A stretch of 27,859 bases of DNA, from contig VSOD01000008.1 of the NCBI GenBank assembly GCA_009774655.1, positions 1 through 27,859 of the forward strand. Direction: 5' to 3'. The stretch comes from Lachnospiraceae bacterium (GTDB lineage Bacteria; Bacillota_A; Clostridia; Lachnospirales; Lachnospiraceae). Positions 17,925-25,307 of the stretch are shown here, in pieces. The first letter of the stretch is position 1. Each line of letters starts with the position of its first letter. Below the pieces are notes generated by a model that was given only the letters and a program-made list of their open reading frames with translations, did no database searches and was not told the origin of the DNA. Made by a program: the position numbers and the translations under genes.

Positions 17925-18758
17925 TTACCTGGCAGCCGGCGGTACTGTCCTGTCATGGATTGGCTGTAATTCAGGCGTCAGTACCGTAACCCTGTTCTTG
18001 ATATAATAATCCAGGAATTCCTGAACCACGCAGTCCACCAGCTCTCCGCCCAGACCGTGTACGCCGCCCGGGATCAGATACATATGCACAGGGATACCAG
18101 CTGACTCCAACGCATTGCGCAGAATCCTGGATTGATCCGGAGAAACAGCAGGATCCGCCGAACCATGCAGGATCAGGAACGGCGGTTCTGTCCCGTCAAC
18201 ATAAGTATCCGGTGAAGCCGCTGCTCCCCTGCCGGCAAGCGCTTTGCCGCAATCAGACACACCCAAAAGCTGCCTCACAATGTCATGATCTGCCGTATCC
18301 TGGTGGCCAGGGTCGCCCAACCGGCAGGGTCCACAGAACTCCACCACAGCCTGTACTCTGTAATCCTCTCCCGCCTTTTCCCAATCACTGTTTCCGGCCG
18401 ATACGGCCAGAAGGCTGCACAGATGTCCTCCTGCGGAATCGCCGGACACCACTACCTTTGAGCCGTCATAACCATACGTACCGCCATTGGCCTTCACAAA
18501 AAGCAGTGCATCCTTGAGATCCAGCATCTGTGCCGGAAAAGGAGCCTCGTCCGAATAGCGATAATCAACGCTGCATACTGCATAGCCTCTTTCCAGCTGC
18601 GGATATACAAGACACCATTTCCGATTCAGATCTTTCCAGCCGCCTCCATGGATCCAGAGTATGATCGGTGGTCTGTCTATATTGTCCGGAATATAGAAAT
18701 CAACATATAACGCATGTCCCGCAGCCTCTTTAAACGGTATCTCCAAATAAGTCTTCAA
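17925..18758 (-). CDS. Alpha/beta hydrolase, acetyl/feruloyl-esterase-like
   Basis: A 277-residue hydrolase. LWIHGGGWK forms the oxyanion hole. The nucleophile elbow GDSAGG gives Ser108, LHGSADPAVS gives Asp202 and GGVHGLGG gives His234, a complete catalytic triad. This pattern fits the BD-FAE/hormone-sensitive-lipase-like esterases, several of which remove acetyl or feruloyl groups from plant polysaccharides. No signal peptide is present, so it would act on imported, acylated oligosaccharides. The start is a TTG with GGAGG eight bases upstream; no in-frame ATG lies nearby. It is the first gene of the operon that also encodes the kinase and regulator, an uncommon position for a catabolic enzyme. 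The role in deacylation is inferred from context. Confidence 0.88.
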   Translation of the reverse strand: MKTYLEIPFKEAAGHALYVDFYIPDNIDRPPIILWIHGGGWKDLNRKWCLVYPQLERGYAVCSVDYRYSDEAPFPAQMLDLKDALLFVKANGGTYGYDGSKVVVSGDSAGGHLCSLLAVSAGNSDWEKAGEDYRVQAVVEFCGPCRLGDPGHQDTADHDIVRQLLGVSDCGKALAGRGAAASPDTYVDGTEPPFLILHGSADPAVSPDQSRILRNALESAGIPVHMYLIPGGVHGLGGELVDCVVQEFLDYYIKNRVTVLTPELQPIHDRTVPPAAR

Positions 18759-18826
18759 GCACTAACCCTCCCGGCCAAAATGTATTCTGTTTGCTGCCGC
18801 CAAAGTCTTATTGAGCAATATAGCAT

Positions 18827-18915
18827 ATTCTATACCCACAACAGACAGATGAAAATTCAGTTTCTAATCATTTTATTTTAAAGATCCGTATAAAATTTTG
18901 ATAAATTATAGGAAT
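18827..18915 (-). promoter_or_regulatory. Promoter and operator of the esterase/TCS operon (copy E2)
   Basis: On the minus strand a -10 box TAGAAT (18832-18827) lies 17 bases from a weak -35 TTTTCA (18855-18850). Upstream blocks, on the plus strand, are CAGTTTCTAATCATTTT (18858-18874) and TATAAAATTTTGATAAATTA (18889-18908). Distances from -10 to both blocks (31 and 62 bases) are identical to copy E1. The remaining bases to 18988 show nothing further that I can identify. Confidence 0.65.
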
Positions 18916-18988
18916 ATTTTATCATCATCCATAAACAGCAAAAAACACTCGTAATGATGAATATTCCAGCTGCGCGGCATACAAATTT

Positions 18989-20278
18989 TTACAAATAATT
19001 CCCCAGTACCAGATTACGCAGCTTTCTCGTCAGCGCAAACGTCCCGCCGTCCTTCTTCTGCGTTCCCATCAGGATTGTCAGCTTTTCTTCCGGGAAATTT
19101 GCGAAATATGCTCCCAGCCAGCCGTCCCAGCCGTACTCTCCTTTTCCTGCCGGAAAGACTGTCTGTCCCGGATTCTTACAGATCCGCATCAAATTACCAT
19201 AGCTGAATCCGTCCAGCCCGATCCACTTCTCGAACGCCTTCTGCTGGTGTTCCATAAGCTCTGCGCCCATCATGTAACGCACTGTGGCCGGCTGCATGAC
19301 CCGCGTTCCATCCAGTATACCGCCCTGTCTGAGCATTCTCGCAAAGCGCATATAGTCATCCAGCGTGGAGGCCAGCCCCGCACCGCCGGATTCAAACGCA
19401 GGCGGCTTATCCATCCGGTTGCAGATTGCCAGATGGTTGCCCTCATAGCGAACCAGGGAAGTTCCTTCCGGCCCTTTGACCGTCTCATAAGTCACTGCCA
19501 GACGCTCCTGTTTCTCCTTTGGCACCCAAAAAGCCGTGTCCTTCATGCCAAGCGGCCCGAAAAGCTCTTTCTCCAGAAACTCGCCAAAGCGCATCCCGGA
19601 AATCACTTCCACCACCGCGCCCAGCACATCCGCCGAGGTACCGTACCGCCAGGAACTGCCCGGCTCAAAAGCCAGTGTACAGCCGGCCAGCGCATCGGCT
19701 GCTTCTCTTGTCGTCATGGCTTCCTTCGTGAAAAGCCGTCTGTCCATCTCCTCGAACACTGCCGCCGTCTGCCGTCCGGCCAGCGTCATTTCATCCGGAT
19801 AAGCAAGCCCGGAAGTCATACGCAGAAGATCGAATACCCGCATGGGCTGCAGGACAGGCTTCCTTTGTTCTGCTGCCGTGCCGGCTGTTCCATGCCCGCC
19901 GTTCATCGCCGCCTGCTCTTCTGCCGGTGCCTCTTTTCCCGCTTTCCCGCCCGCTGCCGCGTCCCCTATACTGTTCTCGTTTGCCACATAGAACTGCTCC
20001 GCAAAAGCCGGCAGGAAATCGGATACCGGCTGACACAGATCCAGCTCTCCCCTCTCCATCAGGATCATCGCCGCTGCGGCCGTGATGGGCTTACTCTGGG
20101 AATAAAGCCGGAAGATCGTGTCCCTGCTCATGGGCCGGTTCCCTTCCCGGTCTGCCATCCCCGCCTGACAGTAGCATACCTCCTGACCGTCCTGTTCCAC
20201 CAGCAGATTGACGCCTGCCACCTCACAGTTGTCCACTGCCTGCTGCATTATGTTCTGTAGTTTTTCCTGTAGTGTCAT
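18989..20278 (-). CDS. Serine hydrolase, beta-lactamase/class C fold
   Basis: A 429-residue protein of the beta-lactamase (PF00144) family. SQSK at 60-63 supplies the nucleophile Ser60 and Lys63 of the SxxK motif. WRYGTSADVLG supplies Tyr212 of the second motif, and a GWDGWLG segment stands where the third motif is expected. No signal peptide is seen, so a cytoplasmic esterase or peptidase-like role is likelier than antibiotic resistance. An Ala/Gly/Glu-rich insertion (about residues 104-138) interrupts the usual run from the DFLPAF segment to DLLRMTSGL. A GGGGG ribosome-binding site precedes the ATG. Its 3' end is duplicated in degraded form at 9994-10068. Substrate unknown. Confidence 0.85.
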   Translation of the reverse strand: MTLQEKLQNIMQQAVDNCEVAGVNLLVEQDGQEVCYCQAGMADREGNRPMSRDTIFRLYSQSKPITAAAAMILMERGELDLCQPVSDFLPAFAEQFYVANENSIGDAAAGGKAGKEAPAEEQAAMNGGHGTAGTAAEQRKPVLQPMRVFDLLRMTSGLAYPDEMTLAGRQTAAVFEEMDRRLFTKEAMTTREAADALAGCTLAFEPGSSWRYGTSADVLGAVVEVISGMRFGEFLEKELFGPLGMKDTAFWVPKEKQERLAVTYETVKGPEGTSLVRYEGNHLAICNRMDKPPAFESGGAGLASTLDDYMRFARMLRQGGILDGTRVMQPATVRYMMGAELMEHQQKAFEKWIGLDGFSYGNLMRICKNPGQTVFPAGKGEYGWDGWLGAYFANFPEEKLTILMGTQKKDGGTFALTRKLRNLVLGNYL

Positions 20279-20330
20279 TTTGATGCCCCCTTATCTCTTG
20301 ATATGCTTTCTGTTTTTCCGTACTGTTTTA

Positions 20331-21728
20331 TCAAAGTGCTTTCCAATACCCGGATTTATTTGAGCCGACACGTTCAATAACCCCCCTCTGTTTCAAAACA
20401 GCAATTCCTTTATCCACGGTTGTCTTACCCAGCTTTAGTTTTTCAGCCAGTTCAGGTTTTGTAATATCAGGGTTATTTCTGATTTCCGTCAGAATTGATG
20501 CCTGTGTCTGTGTCAAGTGCGAATTTTTATCACCCACTTTATCACCCACTTTATCACCCACTTTATCACCCACTTTATTGATCCACCGGAATGGTATGGT
20601 AACTACGATAGAATTTTCTCTGAACTCATACGCTTCTCTTCCGTACCGCTCCGTGATCAACGGCACACCGCGTCCCGTCTTCTCACTGATATGCAGCTGT
20701 AGAAAAATTTCCGAAAGTTTTCTGTTTACCGGAACCGATTCTCCGGCGAAAAAACCTTCCATAGTCTGCTCCGGCGCCAGCGACCCACGGGACAATATCT
20801 CGATTCTGTCTGAAAAAACGGTAATCATCGGCTCATTTCCGCCAATCCATTTGTTATGCACAAACGCGTTGACGACTGCCTCGCGAAAGGCGTCATTTTC
20901 AAATAACGGCACCTCTTTCCTCTCCACAATACGATTTGTCTCATCTGCCTGAATAATATTTAAAACATCCCCATACCGGAGAATTTCATCCAGAGAATAC
21001 AGAAGACACTGATTCCCAAACTCCCTCACCGAATACAGCTGATCCGCTTTTGATTTACCGGAAAAGATTGCCACTCTGACCGGTATATGTGAATCATCCG
21101 AAAGCAGCTGTGCTAATATATTATATTTTCCGTCTTCCGTATACAAAGATAGATTTTTCTTAAACGTATCGGGATTTAATTTCAATCCTTTTGCACCATA
21201 ATAGATCATCAGCTTTTCAAACGAAAGCTCCTGATGATCCGATGGTGTATTTTCCATTGTCGGATGCCCATGCCGTAACAGATCAAACAAATAAGATTCT
21301 TTTTCCGGATACTTTCTAAGATTTTCTTTGCTTGAACCAATACGAATATATCTTTCTCTGTCATAGGCAGTCGGAACTGATTTGGCCGCCGGTATGGTCA
21401 ACAATACCAGTTTCTTATCTTCGCTCCATATCTCCTCAAACATAAAATTGATATCCGGACTGAGCCGTCTTGCCAGATAATGTTTTAAAGGCTCGTTCCT
21501 GACATTTTGATTGCAGTTGAAATCTGTCCCTTTGATCTCATGCGTCACATCATCGATTCCCCAGACAAAATAACCCTGCTGTTTTCCTTCCCATGCAGCA
21601 CTGTTAGACAATGCCGATATATACTCCCCCAATTCATCTGCCTTATACCAGTTTACTTTGAATTCAAACCATTCGCGCTCCAGATCATATGCCCGGAGTT
21701 CATTAATAATATGAATCGCATCTCTCAT
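20331..21728 (-). CDS. AlbA_2 / HATPase_c_4 regulator with C-terminal winged helix
   Basis: A 465-residue protein. The N-terminal third (about 14-135) is an AlbA_2 domain, formerly called divergent AAA-4 (EWFEFKVNW, GYFVWGIDD, YIRIGSSKENLRKY). Residues about 275-375 look like the HATPase_c_4 domain (FREAVVNAFVHNKW, FSDRIEILSRG, TGRGVPLITERYG). Then come four VGDK repeats (385-401) and a winged-helix domain (about 404-465) that could bind DNA (KPELAEKLKLGKTTVDKGI). It is usually annotated as an ATP-binding or RecG-like transcriptional regulator; its targets are unknown. AAAGGAG about ten bases before the ATG lies in the last codons of the exporter gene, which ends seven bases earlier, so translation is probably coupled. 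Confidence 0.85.
   Translation of the reverse strand: MRDAIHIINELRAYDLEREWFEFKVNWYKADELGEYISALSNSAAWEGKQQGYFVWGIDDVTHEIKGTDFNCNQNVRNEPLKHYLARRLSPDINFMFEEIWSEDKKLVLLTIPAAKSVPTAYDRERYIRIGSSKENLRKYPEKESYLFDLLRHGHPTMENTPSDHQELSFEKLMIYYGAKGLKLNPDTFKKNLSLYTEDGKYNILAQLLSDDSHIPVRVAIFSGKSKADQLYSVREFGNQCLLYSLDEILRYGDVLNIIQADETNRIVERKEVPLFENDAFREAVVNAFVHNKWIGGNEPMITVFSDRIEILSRGSLAPEQTMEGFFAGESVPVNRKLSEIFLQLHISEKTGRGVPLITERYGREAYEFRENSIVVTIPFRWINKVGDKVGDKVGDKVGDKNSHLTQTQASILTEIRNNPDITKPELAEKLKLGKTTVDKGIAVLKQRGVIERVGSNKSGYWKAL
20529..20576 (-). repeat. Four perfect 12-base tandem repeats inside a coding region
   Basis: The unit ATCACCCACTTT (plus strand) occurs four times without change. In the gene it encodes the VGDK repeats of the linker before the winged helix. 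Changes in copy number would keep the frame and alter linker length. Confidence 0.95.
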
Positions 21729-21735
21729 ACAGCCA

Positions 21736-22779
21736 TTACTCCTTTGTCAACTCTGTTTGCTTAGCCTGATCAGCGCCATATACACACGAATTCGACTGAT
21801 TCCTGCCCGTTCCCCAATACCTCCTCACCTGCTCCTGCGTCAGCCCATCCGCAAACTCCTTCTTCAACTGCAGAAAATACTCCAGATCCATCAATATACC
21901 GTACAGCACCGCCCGGTCTTCAAACTCCTCCCGCGTCACAGGCAGCGGCGAATCCTTCATCTGCCGCAGTACCCCGGACAGCCTGGACAGCAGTCCTCTG
22001 GCATTGTTGGATTCCCCGAAAGAAACCGCCGTCTCGTAGAGCAGTCCCGACACCTGTTCCGTCTGCGGCAGGAGGGAGCGGATATGAATGATCTTCTTGT
22101 AAATATCCCGCAGGACAACCGTCTGCTGTTCCCGCATGTTCATATAGTCGATAAAATATTTCGATTCCTGAAAAAAGGTATTGTTCATGTAGGCAAACGC
22201 CTGTTTTGTACCGGCGGCAATATCTTCCTGCAGTTTGTCAAAACAAGCCCCTGTATAATCCGACCGGTCCTCTTTTGCAATATATTCCGCCATCCGCATC
22301 AACACCTTACGCAAGTCTTCCTCCAGCGTATGCTGCATGGCCCGGATCTCCCTGCCTTTTCCCGGCATATACAGATTCAGAAGCGTACCGATCCCGGCGC
22401 CGATCAGCAGAAGCAGCGCCTCATTTCCGATCAACGGAAGAGACATGTCCTTCTCCAGCAGATAATGCGTCGCTAAGACCGCATTGATAGAGACTGCATC
22501 CCCCATCCGCATCAATATACAGCCGGCAACAAACAAAAACAGGAATATGCCATATGCGAACACATGATATCCGACAATATGAAATACCGTATAGGCAATC
22601 AAAGTCGCCAGCAGGAAAGCGCAGATTCTTTTGACAGAGATCGTAATGGTCTCCCGTGAGGTATCCTGTATCGTCAGAAGCGTTATGATGCCGGCGGCGG
22701 TGCTGTAACCCAGTCCCAGCACATCGGCCAGAAAAATGGACGCCACACTCCCGACAGCGATTTTGATCAGTTTCAACAT
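21736..22779 (-). CDS. Aromatic acid exporter family membrane protein (ArAE_1)
   Basis: A 347-residue protein. The N-terminal 150 residues are hydrophobic, with about five to six membrane spans (SVASIFLADVLGLGYSTAAG, LLATLIAYTVFHIVGY, IFLFLFVAGCILM). The SRETITISVKR segment is typical of ArAE_1/FUSC-like proteins. The C-terminal 190 residues are a helical cytoplasmic domain (ArAE_1_C-like). Export of small aromatic or organic acids is suggested for the family, but few members have been tested. The ATG at 22779 has AAAGG seven bases upstream; an ATG at 22800 is an alternative. It lies 23 bases after the broken DUF554 gene and seven before the AlbA_2 regulator, probably in one transcript. Confidence 0.85.
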   Translation of the reverse strand: MLKLIKIAVGSVASIFLADVLGLGYSTAAGIITLLTIQDTSRETITISVKRICAFLLATLIAYTVFHIVGYHVFAYGIFLFLFVAGCILMRMGDAVSINAVLATHYLLEKDMSLPLIGNEALLLLIGAGIGTLLNLYMPGKGREIRAMQHTLEEDLRKVLMRMAEYIAKEDRSDYTGACFDKLQEDIAAGTKQAFAYMNNTFFQESKYFIDYMNMREQQTVVLRDIYKKIIHIRSLLPQTEQVSGLLYETAVSFGESNNARGLLSRLSGVLRQMKDSPLPVTREEFEDRAVLYGILMDLEYFLQLKKEFADGLTQEQVRRYWGTGRNQSNSCVYGADQAKQTELTKE

Positions 22780-22802
22780 ATAAGAACCTTTCTTTATCAT
22801 TC

Positions 22803-23469
22803 TTACCCCATAAGCGGCATGATATAATTTGTCCACAGATAACTTACCGGCATCGCCAGCGCCATGGCCGGGATCATATCCGCCACAGGAAATTCTTTGA
22901 CTTTGATCATACGGAATCCTGTCGCAAGCAGAAGAATGCCTCCGCTGGCCTTGAAGTCGTTAATCATAGCCGGTGTGCACAGCGGATAAATCATCCCCGC
23001 CAGCAGGTAAAGCGCAATGAAAATGAGAAACTGCGGCACTGCTGTCTGCTGTGCCTGCTGTATCTGTTTGGCCCACTGTACCTGTGCTGTCCGCCGAATC
23101 CTTTTTGCCCACTGCATCTGTCTGGCCTGCTGCACTTATTTTGCCCGTCAGTTCCTGCTGTTCTTTCCCCGCTCTCTGCAGCCCGGAAAGCACTCGGCCG
23201 ATCCCCTTCTGCATCATCAGCCCGGCCCTGTCGATCCGCTGTCCCAAATGCATGGCCAGACCGATCGAAGTCCCCACGATGACCGAAAAAACCACCGCCG
23301 GCATATTTTCCATCAGCACCACCGAACTGATACCCATTGCCATGGCGCATGCTCCGAAAACCGTGTTCAGATTTTCCTTGAAAGACTCGCTGATCTTATC
23401 CCCCGCCAGCGCTCCCACAATCCCTCCAATAACTACTACCAGCGCATTTATAATGACTCCGATTGGCAT
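22803..23469 (-). pseudogene. DUF554 membrane protein gene, middle replaced and frame broken
   Basis: The ATG at 23469 has GGAGG ten bases upstream and begins MPIGVIINALVVVIGG, a normal DUF554 start. After about residue 93 the family's expected central part, two or more membrane spans including the usual GxYGSLxxG-type stretch, is absent. In its place is a hydrophilic, repeat-rich linker (Q, T, D, A and G rich). The C-terminal DUF554 half (FLIFIALYLLAGMIYPL to TNYIMPLMG) is intact but in the other frame, reached by a shift near 23020-23050. The first frame stops at 22960. I recall full-length members at about 230-240 residues from general knowledge of the family. Real decay is the simplest reading; sequencing error or slippage are alternatives. 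Confidence 0.75.
23058..23127 (-). repeat. Degenerate repeats within the DUF554 linker
   Basis: CTGTATCTGTTTGGCC at 23058-23073 recurs as CTGCATCTGTCTGGCC at 23112-23127, 54 bases apart with two mismatches. Further CTGC/CTGT-rich fragments fill the space between. This low-complexity stretch occupies the place of the missing central part of the gene. Confidence 0.55.
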
Positions 23470-23517
23470 ACCGCACTCTCCTCCATGATTATATCCCGTT
23501 CAAATCTCTCATCCGTA

Positions 23518-24342
23518 TTATTCACAACTTCCATCCGCAAACAAATATCTATATTTCCTCTTCTGATCCATCAGGATCGTTCCCACCCGCCGCTTACTTT
23601 CGGCGGGATAATACTTCTCTTCCGCCAGCACACTCTCCACAACTTTCCGGTCAAATGAAAACTGTATATGCTGCCCATACAACCTCTCTACAACATCCAG
23701 CTGTTCATCAAAATCCTGACAGATCGTTTTCGCCCTTACTTCCTTCATCAAGCTGATCGTATCTCCTGTCAGCGGATAATCCATCGTTGTATCAGCCAAT
23801 AATGCCGCTCCATGATCAAAGATCGGACAGTAATGGTAATGCCCTACATCATCCAGCAGAACCGCAATATTATGTGTATGCCTGTCCTCATTCAAAAAAA
23901 CCGCGTCGATTGTCAGCAGCTTACTCAAATACACTCCAAATTCTTCCAACCCGGTCATTCTGATCGTCTGTTCTACCAGAAACCGCACACGCTCCTCATA
24001 TTCCCTGATCGTGTAAATTCTTCTGTTCAGGCTCTCACCATACACACTCTGAAACAGCCTCTCCAATGTGATCAGCTTCCATCCTCCCGGCAGAAAATTC
24101 CTGCTTTTGCAGCCCAGATACCGGTTATGACCATAGACGATCTCTTCCGTCTGATAAGATACATATTCCTCCCCACCCAGACTGCTGTGTGCAAACAGTC
24201 CGGATATGACATACTCGGCCAGACCCTCATATCCGGTATAATCAGCCTTATACCAGATTCCCTGCTCCTCCCATTTCAACTGATTCCCCTTGGAGGACTT
24301 CCTGCTTTCCATCTCCTTATGCTGTCCAAAAAGCTCAACCAT
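23518..24342 (-). CDS. HipT/HipA-like serine/threonine kinase, candidate toxin
   Basis: A 274-residue kinase of the HipA/CtkA class without the usual HipA N-terminal subdomain. KSSKGNQLKWEEQGIWYKAD (15-34) is the likely nucleotide-binding segment with Lys32. FLNEDRHTHNIAVL holds the catalytic Asp153 with Asn158, and CPIFDHGAALL holds the metal-binding Asp176. In the HipA family such enzymes phosphorylate aminoacyl-tRNA synthetases and stop growth; the target here is unknown. The ATG at 24342 has GAGG six bases upstream, better than the TTG four codons earlier. It lies 46 bases after the HTH protein gene, the usual antitoxin-toxin order. A non-toxic regulatory kinase is an alternative. Confidence 0.75.
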   Translation of the reverse strand: MVELFGQHKEMESRKSSKGNQLKWEEQGIWYKADYTGYEGLAEYVISGLFAHSSLGGEEYVSYQTEEIVYGHNRYLGCKSRNFLPGGWKLITLERLFQSVYGESLNRRIYTIREYEERVRFLVEQTIRMTGLEEFGVYLSKLLTIDAVFLNEDRHTHNIAVLLDDVGHYHYCPIFDHGAALLADTTMDYPLTGDTISLMKEVRAKTICQDFDEQLDVVERLYGQHIQFSFDRKVVESVLAEEKYYPAESKRRVGTILMDQKRKYRYLFADGSCE

Positions 24343-24388
24343 AGCATACCTCAATCAATTCCGTGTATATTTACCTGCTTCTTTCCCG

Positions 24389-24931
24389 TCACCTCTCAAT
24401 CCGAAGCCAGAAATCATCCTCCGCCATTCTTCCCTGCGTCTTCTCGATGATCAGCAGCGGTTCATAAAAAGGCAGATCAAGTTCCCGCAGAGTCAGCTTC
24501 ATCTTATCCCTGCTCCTCGGAAAGCATCTGGATTCCAGAAACGCCTCATATGCCTCAAAATCCGGATTTTCCTCTTTCCCAAATGCCCTTGCGATATAAT
24601 CTTTTGTATAATTGTGCACTTTCACTTTCCTGGACCGCTCATCTACGTCAATGATCGTACATACCCTGCTGCCTTCCATATACCAGAGCCTTAAAGGATA
24701 CTCTTTATCCGGAACAGTCAATTCCTCTCTCATCTGCGGATATTCCCAGAGAAGCTTCACCAGTGCCGCGATCGGCCCGCCGATCTCCCTCTCTCCCGCC
24801 TCCCATCTCTCTACGGTCTTCTTCGAAACGTTGGCCAGCCGGGCAAACTCAGCCCGGGTGAGTCCCAGCTTCCTGCGTATGGTTCTGATCTCTTCTGCCG
24901 TTAACTTATCCGGAACCGCAAACGTAACCAT
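24389..24931 (-). CDS. HTH protein fused to a HipS-like domain, candidate antitoxin
   Basis: A 180-residue protein. Residues about 11-65 are a Cro/XRE-type HTH (LTAEEIRTIRRKLGLTRAEF, then ANVSKKTVERWEAGEREI). Residues about 75-180 form a second domain (YPLRLWYMEGSRVCTIIDVD, FLESRCFPRSRDKMKLTL, EKTQGRMAEDDFWLRI). It resembles the small N-terminal subdomain of HipA, which in HipBST systems is the separate HipS protein. Since the neighbouring kinase lacks this subdomain, the protein may combine HipB and HipS roles: DNA binding, autorepression and kinase neutralisation. AAGGAG lies seven bases before the ATG. The HTH call is firm; the HipS comparison is inference. Confidence 0.75.
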   Translation of the reverse strand: MVTFAVPDKLTAEEIRTIRRKLGLTRAEFARLANVSKKTVERWEAGEREIGGPIAALVKLLWEYPQMREELTVPDKEYPLRLWYMEGSRVCTIIDVDERSRKVKVHNYTKDYIARAFGKEENPDFEAYEAFLESRCFPRSRDKMKLTLRELDLPFYEPLLIIEKTQGRMAEDDFWLRIER

Positions 24932-25071
24932 CTATGATCTCCTTATTTATCCCGCTGCCTATCCTGCCGGTCTTTCGGTTAATTTTTATTTCTATTATTA
25001 TATCCTTAAAACAGAGACTCTTCAATCTTATTATGGCTCATGGATGAAGTCTAAGACAGGTATTTGAATTC

Positions 25072-25122
25072 ATTATACCGAATCATGTTTTTCTCCTTTA
25101 AGTGTTCTAAGGATATCCTTAG
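25072..25122 (-). promoter_or_regulatory. Promoter and palindromic operator of the HipBST-like pair
   Basis: TATAAT (25077-25072 on the minus strand) is a perfect -10 box with no good -35. Thirty bases upstream lies the perfect 16-base palindrome CTAAGGATATCCTTAG (25107-25122). HipB-type antitoxins bind TATCC/GGATA half-sites, and the palindrome contains these halves back to back. Autorepression by the HTH protein is therefore plausible. The rest of 24932-25307 contains a candidate terminator at 25250-25288 and no gene I would support. Confidence 0.5.
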
Positions 25123-25249
25123 ATAAAAGATAAGTCTATTAAAATCATTTTCAAGACACTTTTTAACAGCAATCGAAACAATAAGTCGCATAGGCGTTCA
25201 AAAAGACGGCGCAGCCCTTTGTCCCGGAAATCTCCGACACATAAAGTAA

Positions 25250-25288
25250 GGATGCCGCTCCCATCCGTTCTGATGGTCTGCAGCATCC
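25250..25288 (-). terminator. Candidate terminator after the GH-A glycosidase gene
   Basis: GGATGCCGC (25250-25258) pairs with GCAGCATCC (25280-25288) through nine pairs including one G-U. An inner hairpin CCATC/GATGG (25261-25265 and 25272-25276) lies inside the loop. On the minus strand TTACTTTATG follows, a weak U-tract. It stands 20 bases after the glycosidase stop codon. Confidence 0.5.
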
Positions 25289-25307
25289 TCTCTCATAAGA
25301 TAACTTC

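Noticed and set aside
18989..20278. Serine hydrolase considered as an antibiotic-resistance beta-lactamase
   Set aside because: No signal peptide, and its sequence features fit the broad esterase/peptidase-like PF00144 group rather than a secreted beta-lactamase.
20529..20576. Short tandem repeats considered as a CRISPR array or iteron origin
   Set aside because: There are no spacers, the unit is 12 bases, and it is in frame within a coding linker.
25119..25286. A 55-codon minus-strand frame in the gap between the glycosidase and the HTH gene
   Set aside because: It overlaps the candidate terminator and the palindrome, has no spaced ribosome-binding site and no recognisable protein character.
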